From a virus, in IMG/VR virus record IMGVR_UViG_3300007038_000006, positions 1 through 33,445 of that record: 33,445 nucleotides of DNA. One strand, given 5' to 3'. The notes below the pieces were generated by a model. It was not told the origin of the DNA. It did not search any database and saw nothing but the letters and a program-made list of their open reading frames with translations. The translations under genes were made by a program, and so were the position numbers. Every line of letters starts with the position of its first letter. The first letter of the stretch is position 1. Shown piece by piece: positions 22,828 through 30,817 of the stretch.

Positions 22828-24006
22828 ATGCCTAATTTGCCGATATCACAATTTGATCAATTATTAACAACGAATAAAACGCCAGTTATTAGTCTGAATG
22901 GCGCATTGCCTCTCTCTGATTTACGGGATGAACAATACACAGCCAATACAGGTACGATTGTTGATAATCGTTCTGAATTCCGATTGCATCATCAGGCTAC
23001 TGGTGATTTTGTCCGTTTTCAGAGTCAAGAACGTGGCAATTATCAGCCTGGATTTGCCTTTGAATCCGGTATAGGGATTCGAATGGATACCACTACATTA
23101 ACAGGTGATTCCCTTGCTTATTGGGGTTATTTCCAAATAGATAACAATAACCCGCAAACAATTCAGGAAGGATTGGTATTTGGATTAGATCAAAATGGCG
23201 TTTTTGTTGAAGTCATTAAAGATAGTGTGTCAAAAGAAAAAGTTTATACTGATCAATTTAATATACGTCCCAATTATTCAATTGATTTAACAAATGGATT
23301 AGTATTTCAGATTACATTCACTTACTACGGGTATGGCCAAATATTATTTCAGGTTATTAATACTGATACGATCGGATCCGATCGATTGCGACAGAACAAT
23401 ATCAATTTACATAGTGTCGTATTAGATAATGAAACCAGTTTAGATCGTGTTAATCTAAAAGTGGGCGCATTATGTAAAAGCAGTACGGGCACCGTTGATT
23501 ATTCCCTCTATATTGGCGGCCGTCAAATGAGCATTATTGGCATTCCTCGGCGTCGTAACCGTATTAATTCAGGTCGTGTTGAATCTGTTTCTATTAATAA
23601 TACATTTTCTCCCGTTTTATCACTACGTAAAAAATCAACGTTTAGCCAAATTTCAGTTTCATTTAATTCAATTAAAGCGTTATGTGATACGGATGCTATA
23701 ATTCAATTACGATTAAATGCTACAATTACAGGTGGCACGAGTCCTAATTTTGGTGATTTAGATGAGCAATCATCATCTGAAACAGCCATGGAATTAGATA
23801 CCAGTGCTGACACGGTTGATTTATCAACGGGTGTAAAAATATACGAATCGTTTATAAGCAGTAATACTGTCGGTAATTCAACAGGATTTAGTAATTTAGA
23901 TATTGATGAATTTGGCATACCTGATGATGCTGTTTTAACTGTTGTTGTTCGAACGTTAAGCGGAACAGGTATCCTTGATTTAATAGCACTCGTCAACGAA
24001 GATTAG
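22828..24006 (+). CDS. Virion surface or fibre protein
   Basis: A 392-aa beta-rich protein. The stretch ALPLSDLRDEQYTANTGTIVDNRSEFRLHHQATGDFVRFQSQERGNYQPGFAFESGIGIRM (cut here into its recognisable parts: DLRDEQYT, FRLHH, YQPGFAFESG) resembles an N-terminal jelly-roll-like module found in structural proteins of many environmental phages. The C-terminal part has RRRNRINSGRVESVS and repeated short strands. The ribosome site AAGGA overlaps the preceding stop. Function beyond virion surface is not visible. Confidence 0.6.
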   Translation: MPNLPISQFDQLLTTNKTPVISLNGALPLSDLRDEQYTANTGTIVDNRSEFRLHHQATGDFVRFQSQERGNYQPGFAFESGIGIRMDTTTLTGDSLAYWGYFQIDNNNPQTIQEGLVFGLDQNGVFVEVIKDSVSKEKVYTDQFNIRPNYSIDLTNGLVFQITFTYYGYGQILFQVINTDTIGSDRLRQNNINLHSVVLDNETSLDRVNLKVGALCKSSTGTVDYSLYIGGRQMSIIGIPRRRNRINSGRVESVSINNTFSPVLSLRKKSTFSQISVSFNSIKALCDTDAIIQLRLNATITGGTSPNFGDLDEQSSSETAMELDTSADTVDLSTGVKIYESFISSNTVGNSTGFSNLDIDEFGIPDDAVLTVVVRTLSGTGILDLIALVNED

Positions 24007-24019
24007 TAAAGGATCTACC

Positions 24020-24979
24020 ATGGCAATTAAAAACATTATCACGGAAGTGGTCGGACGTGTCGGTATTCAACCGACTATTGCGTTTATTGATACAGATGAC
24101 ACCAAGGCAACCGTCACCGCATCTGGTTATCTCAATAAGGCCAGAGAGCAGGGTTATAACTTGAATGATCAACAATTTGCACTAGTTAAAACCCGTGATG
24201 CCGGTACTGGCTGGTATCAGATTAATAAAAATGGCAATAATTTTGATTTATCAGGCACGATTCCGCCTGGCATCATTGATAGTGCCACGGCCAATCGTAT
24301 TGCAATATTTAATAATGCTGATGGCCAATTAACACAAGATGCCTCAACCGCCATTAATGAAGGTAATATTCAAGCAGGTCTTGACGGTAGCAAAGGTCAA
24401 TTCATAGCCTATCCAGCCGCATCCGGTGCTTGCCGAATGAATATAACGTCTAATTCATCCACAGGTGATAATGATGTAACCGTCACCATCCGTGATCATG
24501 GTCAAGATACACAATATTGGTTTGCTGATGTTGGATCGGGTGATGGCGGTGTTTTAACTTGTCAATTTGCATCGCCTGATCTACCCAACGCGAACATGAA
24601 ATGGATTGATTTAACCGTTACTCACCAAGGCCTTGGCGGCGGTGGTCAAATAACGTTTAAAGAGAGTGATGGAACGTCTAATTACCGCATTCGTGAACTG
24701 TACATTAATTCAGGGGGAACAAACTTTAGCGGGAATAGCGGTGATCGTGATTTAACCATTACGGATGGCACGACTGATTTTAGTGTGATACCTGCGGGTA
24801 CATTGCAATCATTAGCCAATGCACGATGGGGTGATACCGGTTTACCTTTTCCAGCGAGTGCCTCTATTAATACGCAATCAACCAATGGTGATGCCATTTT
24901 TGTCCAATATAGTGGCGGTAGCAATGATTATAGTGCGGGTGAAATAACCATTACCGGTTGTTTTGAACGAATTGATTAA
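24020..24979 (+). CDS. Virion structural protein, fibre-like
   Basis: A 319-aa protein. The N-terminal 60 residues (VGRVGIQPTIAFIDTDDTKATVTASGYLNKA) recur in structural proteins of aquatic phages, from memory. The rest is Gly, Thr and Asp rich and beta-stranded (DVTVTIRDHG, GGGGQITFKESDG). AAAGGAT precedes the ATG. Last of the large surface proteins. Confidence 0.6.
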   Translation: MAIKNIITEVVGRVGIQPTIAFIDTDDTKATVTASGYLNKAREQGYNLNDQQFALVKTRDAGTGWYQINKNGNNFDLSGTIPPGIIDSATANRIAIFNNADGQLTQDASTAINEGNIQAGLDGSKGQFIAYPAASGACRMNITSNSSTGDNDVTVTIRDHGQDTQYWFADVGSGDGGVLTCQFASPDLPNANMKWIDLTVTHQGLGGGGQITFKESDGTSNYRIRELYINSGGTNFSGNSGDRDLTITDGTTDFSVIPAGTLQSLANARWGDTGLPFPASASINTQSTNGDAIFVQYSGGSNDYSAGEITITGCFERID

Positions 24980-24991
24980 ACAGGAGCTAAC

Positions 24992-25165
24992 ATGGACAAC
25001 ATAACAGTTAAACAATTAAAGCATCGATTAATGCAGATTGAACAAGCCATTGACCAGGCCAGGTTACATTACAATACATTGCTAGGTCGTCAGGCTGAAT
25101 TACAAGATTGGATCAATCAAGCAGAACAACCAGCGGACAAATCGGATGATGCGGAAAAAGAATAA
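24992..25165 (+). CDS. Small coiled-coil protein
   Basis: A 57-aa protein behind AGGAG at five bases. It reads as a single amphipathic helix (VKQLKHRLMQIEQAIDQ, then LLGRQAELQDWINQAEQ) with an acidic tail. No signal peptide or transmembrane segment, so not an obvious spanin. Function unknown; first of a run of small overlapping genes. Confidence 0.65.
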   Translation: MDNITVKQLKHRLMQIEQAIDQARLHYNTLLGRQAELQDWINQAEQPADKSDDAEKE

Positions 25166-25286
25166 TCAATATATTCTGTATTCAAAAGATGGAACAAAAA
25201 AACTAGGCACGTTTAAAACGAAAAAAGCAGCGGAAGCTAGAGAACGTGAAATACAAAAGATCAAGCACGCCAAAAAACAATCGTGA
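25149..25286 (+). CDS. Very small basic phage protein
   Basis: A 45-aa protein: YILYSKDGTKKLGTFKTKK then AAEAREREIQKIKHAK. The pattern (short beta hairpin, KTKKAAE, ERxIQxxKH) recurs in tiny proteins of many phages, often near lysis or nuclease genes. It overlaps the preceding gene by 17 bases and the nuclease gene by 41 bases in other frames. GGAAAAAG-type purines are within rather than before the gene, so translation probably depends on coupling. Confidence 0.6.
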   Translation: MRKKNNQYILYSKDGTKKLGTFKTKKAAEAREREIQKIKHAKKQS

Positions 25287-25659
25287 ACATCAGGAACAAG
25301 TGAACTTAATCCGTTGGATTCATCACTATCCCCAAATTAGCGGCAATTTGATTGCGATACCGAATGGCGGTAAGCGGCCTATATCAGAGGCCAAACGGCT
25401 AAAGGAAGCGGGTGTTCAACCTGGTGTTTCGGATTTATTTCTGGCGTTACCCAATGATTATTCAGCAGGCTTATGGATTGAATTAAAAGCGATGCAATCC
25501 AATGGTTATTTTCCTAATCCAACTGATTTGCAAGTTAATTGGTTAAAACGTATGAGGCAATCGGGGTATGATGGCATGGTTGCAAACGGCATGGAACAAG
25601 CTCGTCAACAAATTATTGAACATATTCAACACACATCATTCAAACAATTATTCTGTTAG
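25246..25659 (+). CDS. VRR-NUC domain nuclease
   Basis: A 137-aa protein starting at GTG. It carries the VRR-NUC order of motifs: EHQEQVNLIRWI (residues 14-25), IPNGGKRPISEAKRLKEAGVQPGVSDLFLALP (the Asp of VSDL is catalytic), GLWIELKA (Glu-x-Lys), then QVNWLKRMRQSGYDGMVANGMEQA. This is the small PD-(D/E)XK Holliday-junction-type nuclease common in phages. It probably resolves branched DNA before packaging. It shares 41 bases with the preceding gene and 92 with the lysozyme gene. Confidence 0.88.
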   Translation: MKYKRSSTPKNNREHQEQVNLIRWIHHYPQISGNLIAIPNGGKRPISEAKRLKEAGVQPGVSDLFLALPNDYSAGLWIELKAMQSNGYFPNPTDLQVNWLKRMRQSGYDGMVANGMEQARQQIIEHIQHTSFKQLFC

Positions 25660-26272
25660 TTCAATTGATACAACCAGTGATCAAACGCCATCACGATTTG
25701 GTCAAGCGTTTCGTTTTCTGATCCAAATTGAACAGTCCTATATTAATGATCCGTTAGATTCAGGCGGACCAACTAAATTCGGTATTACGTCAGCTTATTT
25801 AAAGGAGTTACAGAATCGATTTAATGAAACGGATGAAGCGATTTTAAAAGGACTTAATATTGATCCGTATGAGCCGATAACTGAAAAAACTGTTAAATCC
25901 ATTTTTTTATCCGATGCTAAATGGTTTTATAAACATTATTGGTGGATTTATTATCATTTTGATGAAATTAAACATAACTCGTTGAGCATCAAATTATTTA
26001 GCATGAGTGTAAACATGGGGCCTGAAACGGTCATCAAGGATTTACAAACGGTCGTTAATCGTGAATATGAAAACATTCAATTGAAAGTGGATGGCATTTT
26101 AGGTCCTAAAACCCTTCAAACCGTTAATCAATTGCCTAATATTCATTGTTTACTCGATGATTTGATCAGTCATTGGATTCGACATTATTGTTATTTAGTG
26201 GATCAAAATGCCGATAATGCTCGATTTATTAATGGCTGGATCAAACGAGCAATACGTTTACCGGATGGATGA
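25568..26272 (+). CDS. GH108-type peptidoglycan muramidase (endolysin)
   Basis: A 234-aa protein. Residues about 45-75 (RFLIQIEQSYINDPLDSGGPTKFGIT) match the catalytic block of GH108 N-acetylmuramidases; the Glu of IEQSY stands where the catalytic Glu of EGGY normally lies. The C-terminal part (LSIKLFSMSVNMGPETVIKDLQ, VDGILGPKTLQTVNQ) matches the peptidoglycan-binding half. The first 22 residues (MMAWLQTAWNKLVNKLLNIF) are amphipathic and partly hydrophobic and could anchor or export the enzyme; alternatively the true start is later, since no in-frame ATG with a clear site was found. It would lyse the cell with the small membrane protein downstream. Confidence 0.85.
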   Translation: MMAWLQTAWNKLVNKLLNIFNTHHSNNYSVSSIDTTSDQTPSRFGQAFRFLIQIEQSYINDPLDSGGPTKFGITSAYLKELQNRFNETDEAILKGLNIDPYEPITEKTVKSIFLSDAKWFYKHYWWIYYHFDEIKHNSLSIKLFSMSVNMGPETVIKDLQTVVNREYENIQLKVDGILGPKTLQTVNQLPNIHCLLDDLISHWIRHYCYLVDQNADNARFINGWIKRAIRLPDG

Positions 26273-26275
26273 TAT

Positions 26276-26560
26276 ATGACCATTTATATTGATAAAAATT
26301 ATTATGTTGACAATATGATACCGTGTGAGATGGCCGCTGCATGCGAAGCTGTTCGTTTAAATGAACCATTTGTTGTTGAAACACCTTATGGGCTTCAGCA
26401 TGGCAACGCAGGTGATTTTTTAATTCGAATGATCAACGGCGATTATTTTGTTTGTGGTCAACATGTGTTTTATTACAATTTCCAATGGATGGATCAAATC
26501 TATAGACATGGAGGGACCGATGAAATTAGTCAAAAAATTAAAACAACCAAGCACAATTGA
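26276..26560 (+). CDS. Small protein of the lysis block
   Basis: A 94-aa soluble protein. The middle, VVETPYGLQHGNAGDFLIRMINGDYFVC then VFYYNFQW, is a small beta fold that recurs in phage and plasmid proteins of unknown role. Its start is four bases after the lysozyme stop. It overlaps the holin-like gene by 41 bases. Confidence 0.65.
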   Translation: MTIYIDKNYYVDNMIPCEMAAACEAVRLNEPFVVETPYGLQHGNAGDFLIRMINGDYFVCGQHVFYYNFQWMDQIYRHGGTDEISQKIKTTKHN

Positions 26561-26678
26561 AGGATTAATAGCAGTTGCGGCAGCCACGGTCATGTTATTT
26601 ACGCCTGAACACATTGATCAAATCATTGAAACCGGCTTATCCGTGTTCGGTGTTAAACGCATCGTGTTAGATGATTAA
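26520..26678 (+). CDS. Small holin-like membrane protein
   Basis: A 52-aa protein with GGAGG five bases before the ATG. It reads MKLVKKLKQPSTIEGLIAVA and then AAATVMLF, a basic N-terminus followed by a short hydrophobic helix, then HIDQIIETGLSVFGVKRIVL as a second amphipathic segment. The pattern matches small phage proteins next to endolysins that are often called holins. It would let the lysozyme reach the wall. It is the last late gene. Function inferred. Confidence 0.65.
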   Translation: MKLVKKLKQPSTIEGLIAVAAATVMLFTPEHIDQIIETGLSVFGVKRIVLDD

Positions 26679-26862
26679 AAATCATACAAAAGTGAATACT
26701 CAAAATTAATTCTGCAACGACAATAATGATGACAATCATTTTGTACGTACGCCAATAATCGTATGAATACAATACGTTTTTATTGAATAATTGTATTACA
26801 CAATAACCGATTAGTATTATTAGCGACCAATCTAACCATGCGAGTTGATGTAAAACCTTCAA
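26653..26862 (-). CDS. Two-helix membrane protein, convergent with late genes
   Basis: A 69-aa protein. The start is set at TTG 26862 because AGGAG lies eight bases upstream; a GTG at 26880 would place that site inside the gene. It has two hydrophobic helices, LIILIGYCVIQLF and MIVIIIVVAELILSIHFCMIF, separated by a polar loop. It overlaps the 3' end of the holin-like gene by 26 bases tail to tail. It could be an antiholin, a superinfection-exclusion protein or a spurious frame. Confidence 0.45.
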   Translation of the reverse strand: MKVLHQLAWLDWSLIILIGYCVIQLFNKNVLYSYDYWRTYKMIVIIIVVAELILSIHFCMIFNHLTRCV

Positions 26863-26890
26863 CTTTTTGACTCCTGCCACCGTTTAACGT

Positions 26891-26914
26891 TTTTTCCACA
26901 ATTTTTGTGGATAA
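26891..26914. other. DnaA box pair between the converging arms
   Basis: TGTGGATAA (26906-26914) is the exact reverse complement of the DnaA box TTATCCACA. TTTTCCACA (26891-26899), one base off, faces it. The two form an inverted repeat, so this may instead be a hairpin. A very AT-rich stretch follows to 27000. Could be a secondary origin or host-factor site. Confidence 0.45.
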
Positions 26915-27004
26915 CTGGCCGTCAATAATACAATACAGCCATTAAATCAACTATTTAGCAAATTGTTTATTTTTTTTATATATTAACTATAATCGTCATG
27001 ACAT

Positions 27005-27046
27005 AACCGCTACGCCTCTTAACAATGCGCAACCTTAGCGGTTTTT
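27005..27046 (+). terminator. Terminator of the late arm
   Basis: AACCGCTA (27005-27012) pairs with TAGCGGTT (27036-27043), followed by U residues on the + strand; the loop is long (23 nt). On the minus strand there is no U tract. It overlaps the stop codon of the DUF3987 gene and would halt late transcripts as they meet the early arm. Confidence 0.5.
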
Positions 27047-28149
27047 CTGAAATACTCAACCAGATTGATTGCTTTGTTGACTGTTTCCTCATGGATCAAA
27101 TCATTATCCAAATTATTATTTTCAGCATCTTCAAGCCGCTGTAAAAGGACGCAAAATCGGTAAAAATAGGCTTCGAGCTTGCTATACATTCCAGCAAGCG
27201 TTTCATCAGCCACTTTGTTAGTCACATCAATATTCTGATCCTCCCAATCTTTGGCCGCCTTCTTATCAGCGCCATCCTTGATTCGCATTTTCATTGGCTT
27301 AGGATTGCCGTTGTGATCTAAATCTGGCTCAACATCCAGCAACTGCTTAATTAGCTTGCTATATTGTTCAATTGTTTGCTCTGACAGTTGACGCTCAGAA
27401 CGGTTTCTTTTCTTCTCATTTGGACAGAACGCAAACAGGATACGCTGCAAATAGCCGTTTTCAGCCCGTCCGTTTTTTGATAGCTCAGAAAGGCCAGACA
27501 GCGTCATCCCCCCTGAGACTGAAATAAATGTTTTGGAAACACGAAGGTATTCATCATTGGTTTTACGGTTGCAATCCGTATAAGAGCCGTTCCAAGCAGT
27601 TAACCAAAATGACTTATCAGGCCCATTGCTATATTGCTTATTATTTTTAAACAAATCAGATAATTCATCCTTGTAATAACCCAGCCCTCTTGGGTTGTAT
27701 GCACAATCCTGGATTAACGCTTCAGTCGTTGATGATTTGATCAGATGTTTTTTAGGTCTTTGTTTCTCTGTTTCACTACCTATGTACTGTTTCTTCTCAT
27801 CTGGCGTCAAATTTTGGTCATTATCAAATGGTGATTTCTTTTGTTGATAATCTGAATAACTCTCACTATCAAAGTCCTCAATAGGCTGAACGGCTAATTT
27901 AAGGGCTCGTGATTTTTTAGCGCTTGAGGGGCCAACGAGCGCCACATAAACAATCGGAAGCTCTGTCCAGCCTTTGGCTACCTCAATTTCTGCTGTTAAT
28001 CCGACTGAAACAGAGGCACTAAACAGAACAGACGTCCCCAGGTATTCCTTAGACAAACCAAGGCAAACACTCGCTTCTTCAATCAATGTTTGAATTGTAG
28101 GTGGAAATACGTTAACGGGGAAATTTATATTTTGAATTATTGTTTTCAT
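27019..28149 (-). CDS. DUF3987-type protein
   Basis: A 376-aa protein. The start at 28149 has GAGGG at five bases and overlaps the preceding stop (ATGA). It begins FPVNVFPPTIQTLIEEAS and contains VALVGPSSAKKSRALKLA, the degenerate P-loop of DUF3987 (GPSSxKKS instead of GxxxxGKS), then STTEALI, PRGLGYYKDELSDLF, KSFWLTAWNGSYTDCNRKT and GRAENGYLQRILFAF. These match DUF3987 proteins, which resemble primase-helicase-like P-loop ATPases in phages and mobile elements. At the end of the recombination operon it may act in DNA replication or unwinding. The biochemical role is unknown. Confidence 0.82.
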   Translation of the reverse strand: MKTIIQNINFPVNVFPPTIQTLIEEASVCLGLSKEYLGTSVLFSASVSVGLTAEIEVAKGWTELPIVYVALVGPSSAKKSRALKLAVQPIEDFDSESYSDYQQKKSPFDNDQNLTPDEKKQYIGSETEKQRPKKHLIKSSTTEALIQDCAYNPRGLGYYKDELSDLFKNNKQYSNGPDKSFWLTAWNGSYTDCNRKTNDEYLRVSKTFISVSGGMTLSGLSELSKNGRAENGYLQRILFAFCPNEKKRNRSERQLSEQTIEQYSKLIKQLLDVEPDLDHNGNPKPMKMRIKDGADKKAAKDWEDQNIDVTNKVADETLAGMYSKLEAYFYRFCVLLQRLEDAENNNLDNDLIHEETVNKAINLVEYFRKTAKVAHC

Positions 28150-28382
28150 GATTCCCTCATATCTGTATCGTTTCTTGATGTCATAGTGCAATCTATCTTT
28201 TTGAGAAAATCTTCTATTTCATTGATTCTACTGATTTGATCATATAGTCTTTCAATTATTATTTCAACATAGGCGAGTCTAGGATTGTCTTCAGCATTGC
28301 TATCACTTTCGTTTTTAACTTTTTCAATCGTATGCCTGAATTTTTCTAAAAAATCTTTATACTGTTGAAAATACTGACTCAT
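28146..28382 (-). CDS. Small coiled-coil protein
   Basis: A 78-aa wholly helical protein (YKDFLEKFRHTIEKVKN, then VEIIIERLYDQISRINEIEDFLKKI). No family recognised. Coupled to DUF3987 by ATGA overlap, so it may be its partner. The ribosome site before 28382 is poor. Confidence 0.55.
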   Translation of the reverse strand: MSQYFQQYKDFLEKFRHTIEKVKNESDSNAEDNPRLAYVEIIIERLYDQISRINEIEDFLKKIDCTMTSRNDTDMRES

Positions 28383-28494
28383 ATTTTATAAAGACTGATT
28401 ATTATAATTAAATTTCATATGTCTCCTTTTATCTTATTATCTTATTTAAAAGTGAATACTCTCCGCCATAATGGCGATGATGACGACGCGATTT

Positions 28495-28926
28495 CTAAAA
28501 TGGTACATCATCATCAAAATCCGGCCGTTGTTGTGTCGTCTTGGACTGAGTCTTATTTGATGGACTCTGTTGTTTTTTATTTACTTTATGATATTGCTTA
28601 ACTTTAAGGTTGTCATAACCGTTAAAATGTTCATATTTAACATCACATGTTCCACGTTGACCAATACAGTCATCAGGGGCTAATACGCCATCTTCAAACT
28701 CAAGCTGATTGCTATTACAAAACTGTTTGATTTTCCATTTTGCTTTGTCATTACTGACTAAATAATCATGCACATAATCTGTATTCCCTGCCTCATCACG
28801 CACCTTTAAAATAAGATTGATCATCTCATTACCGCTTTTTGAGACTTTTTCAAGCGCATTGTGTACCCGATAATCAACGGTGCCTTCATTAATGACGGTT
28901 TGATCAACATCCGTGTTATATTTCAT
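28495..28926 (-). CDS. DUF669-type single-strand DNA-binding protein
   Basis: A 143-aa protein. The core (VDYRVHNALEKVSKSGNEMINLILKVRDEAG through CIGQRGTCDVKYE) is the OB-fold-like DUF669 pattern common in phages. A Gln, Ser and Lys-rich linker leads to the acidic tip FDDDVPF, like the tail of bacterial SSB that recruits partner proteins. It lies with exonuclease and ERF genes in one operon and would coat single-stranded DNA during phage recombination and replication. Confidence 0.85.
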   Translation of the reverse strand: MKYNTDVDQTVINEGTVDYRVHNALEKVSKSGNEMINLILKVRDEAGNTDYVHDYLVSNDKAKWKIKQFCNSNQLEFEDGVLAPDDCIGQRGTCDVKYEHFNGYDNLKVKQYHKVNKKQQSPSNKTQSKTTQQRPDFDDDVPF

Positions 28927-28927
28927 G

Positions 28928-29236
28928 TTATAGCTCCATTTTTAATAATTGTTTTCTATTCTGAATGTCCAATTTATCAAATATACTTGATATATACGAA
29001 TCAACGGTTCGTTTCGTGATGCCCATTCTAACGGCTATTTGATAATTAGACAGTTCTTTTTTTATATACTTAACAACATCTTTTTCTCTTGGTGATAATG
29101 GTTTATTACTGAATTTCTTTTTTTTATATTGTTTCTTAGGTTTTGGCTCGTCCAGTTGATGATCCAATATGAAAAATTCCATATTGGGGTTATTTTTGTT
29201 GTTAATCTCATAAATCAATCGATTCCAATAACTCAT
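28928..29236 (-). CDS. LuxR-type helix-turn-helix protein
   Basis: A 102-aa protein; start at 29236 behind AGGAGG (an upstream extension to 29275 overlaps the ERF gene and lacks a site). The first 45 residues end in a Lys-rich stretch (KKQYKKKKFSNK). Residues about 47-102 (LSPREKDVVKYIKKELSNYQIAVRMGI, TKRTVDSYISSIFDKLDIQNRKQLLK) are a clear LuxR/GerE-type HTH, with the usual T-V-x-x-Y/H-I recognition helix. There is no receiver or ligand domain. It probably regulates phage or host promoters; an HTH of this type inside a recombination operon is unusual. Confidence 0.8.
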   Translation of the reverse strand: MSYWNRLIYEINNKNNPNMEFFILDHQLDEPKPKKQYKKKKFSNKPLSPREKDVVKYIKKELSNYQIAVRMGITKRTVDSYISSIFDKLDIQNRKQLLKMEL

Positions 29237-29247
29237 ATTACCTCCTG

Positions 29248-29835
29248 TTATCGTTGCATTAATCGTTGAACCCATAACGCTGCCTGATCAACATTCAGCT
29301 CTTTGATCGATTCAACGCCCGCCTGCGCCAGCGCTTTTTTTATTTGCTCGCTGGCGATATTTTTTTCTTCTATCAGCTTATTAATTTTTTTTATCTGATC
29401 AGACGTTGCCATTAATTTTTTTGATGAACTGGCATGATTGTTGAGTTGCTCATGTGGCCCTGACTGGTCATTGTCCCGAACATCGTCAATGCACAATAAG
29501 CCGTTCAGCGCGTATTTACGAGCGTACGAACTGGTTGCGCCAGTTACCTGCGCCTCATCCATGCCTTTTTTAGATAGTGGTTCGCGGGCGTAAGCGACTG
29601 AACTAATTGAATGATCATCATCTGATAGCGTCGCCGTCGCCTTAATATAATATCGCTCGCCAACGCATACTATTTCATCTTGCAAATTGAGATAGACACC
29701 GTCTAAATAAGGTTTAATCGCATTAAGCACGTCTTCACAACTGCGATAATTATAGCCACCAAACGAGTTATATTGATTTTTGGGCGCTTTCATTTCTTTT
29801 TGAATTTTAATTAGTTTGCTTTTTAGATTAGCCAT
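29248..29835 (-). CDS. erf: ERF-family single-strand annealing protein
   Basis: A 195-aa recombinase. Start at 29835 with GGAGGT five bases upstream; it overlaps the exonuclease stop by eight bases. The block KAPKNQYNSFGGYNYRSCEDVLNAIKPYL and the later VAYAREP, MDEAQVTGATSSYARKYALNGLLCIDD are the conserved ERF motifs. The C-terminus is a small helical domain (DQIKKINKLIEEKNI...). In P22, Erf circularises the injected DNA by annealing terminal redundancies; the same role fits this headful-type phage. Confidence 0.93.
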   Translation of the reverse strand: MANLKSKLIKIQKEMKAPKNQYNSFGGYNYRSCEDVLNAIKPYLDGVYLNLQDEIVCVGERYYIKATATLSDDDHSISSVAYAREPLSKKGMDEAQVTGATSSYARKYALNGLLCIDDVRDNDQSGPHEQLNNHASSSKKLMATSDQIKKINKLIEEKNIASEQIKKALAQAGVESIKELNVDQAALWVQRLMQR

Positions 29836-30688
29836 TGATGACCTCCAGCGTTTCGATTTCTTGTTCATATCCAGGCCATTCGTCATTCGCTTTGCATTCT
29901 TTGTAGATGCCTAATGCATCTTTATAGCGTTGACGGCCACGGCTGATCAATGACGGTGACATTTCGAATGTGCGTGTCAAATATGGCGCCTCTTTTTCAA
30001 TCATGATCAACACAAATGATTTAGCTGGATAGCCGTTGGCATTGAGACCGTCTAAATTCATGGCTGCTTGCATGTCCACGCCATAGCGCCAAATATGATC
30101 CTGTACGGCCCATTTATTGAGTGAACTACATGTTTTCAAATCGACTACAACGCCGTTATTTAAATAATCGAGACGGCTTTTAACAGCTATACCGTCTTCT
30201 TGCCAAAAAACATTAACTTCTACTTGATCAGTTTGTGTCATTTGCTGATAGTATGGATTACGCTTTAATGACATGAGCCACTGTTGTAACTCGTCATACT
30301 CTTTTTGTTTGAGCATGGTTCGGCCGTTTGCCTTAACTTTGTCTTCTTGATAGGCCGCGTGTTTTTCATTTTTTGTGTGATGATTCATGATGTAGAATTT
30401 CTCGTCAAAATGTTGCGGTTCCAGGGCTAAACAATGAAACGCCTGGCCCATGACCATGGGCTTAGTTTCTGATTTACCGCCTAGCACGTGATTGTAATAA
30501 AACCGTGCGGGACAATCGAGTAAATCAATAAGCGAGCTACGAGACAGCGCCTCATGCGCTAAATACTCGTGCATTGGCATCGCAAATTCAATCATATTGC
30601 ACGTCTCCTTGTGCTTTTGTTGTATTGCAGTCCTTGCAATGTCACCGAATAATAGACTAGAATAATCTTGCTGATATTGTTGTTTCAT
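29828..30688 (-). CDS. RecE-like PD-(D/E)XK exonuclease
   Basis: A 286-aa protein with two possible starts: 30688 (GGAG at eight bases) and 30595 (AAGGAG at eight bases, encoded within the longer form). The family motifs begin after the second. ALSRSSLIDLLDCPARFYYNHVLGG, MVMGQAFHCLALEP, VKSRLDYL and VVVDLKTCSSL (Asp-x-Lys) fit RecE/DUF3799-type nucleases, followed by YGVDMQAAMNLDGL (the QAA helix). It would degrade one strand of double-stranded ends and hand the other to ERF. It is translationally coupled to ERF. Confidence 0.88.
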   Translation of the reverse strand: MKQQYQQDYSSLLFGDIARTAIQQKHKETCNMIEFAMPMHEYLAHEALSRSSLIDLLDCPARFYYNHVLGGKSETKPMVMGQAFHCLALEPQHFDEKFYIMNHHTKNEKHAAYQEDKVKANGRTMLKQKEYDELQQWLMSLKRNPYYQQMTQTDQVEVNVFWQEDGIAVKSRLDYLNNGVVVDLKTCSSLNKWAVQDHIWRYGVDMQAAMNLDGLNANGYPAKSFVLIMIEKEAPYLTRTFEMSPSLISRGRQRYKDALGIYKECKANDEWPGYEQEIETLEVING

Positions 30689-30775
30689 TTTGAAATCTCC
30701 TTTTGATACATTGCCTGGTTACAACAGGATTAAGACACAGATTGATACAACGATATTAGTTGTGTGTTAGTAAAC

Positions 30776-30798
30776 GGTAGCGCCAAGATGGCGCTGCC
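30776..30798. other. Strong GC hairpin between early genes
   Basis: GGTAGCGCC (30776-30784) pairs with GGCGCTGCC (30790-30798) around a five-base loop; the single wobble pairs only in a + strand RNA. It lies between the 129-aa gene and the exonuclease. No long U tract follows in either direction, so it may be a processing or stability element, or a weak + strand terminator (ATTTCTTT follows). Confidence 0.4.
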
Positions 30799-30817
30799 AT
30801 TTCTTTATCTATTTAAA

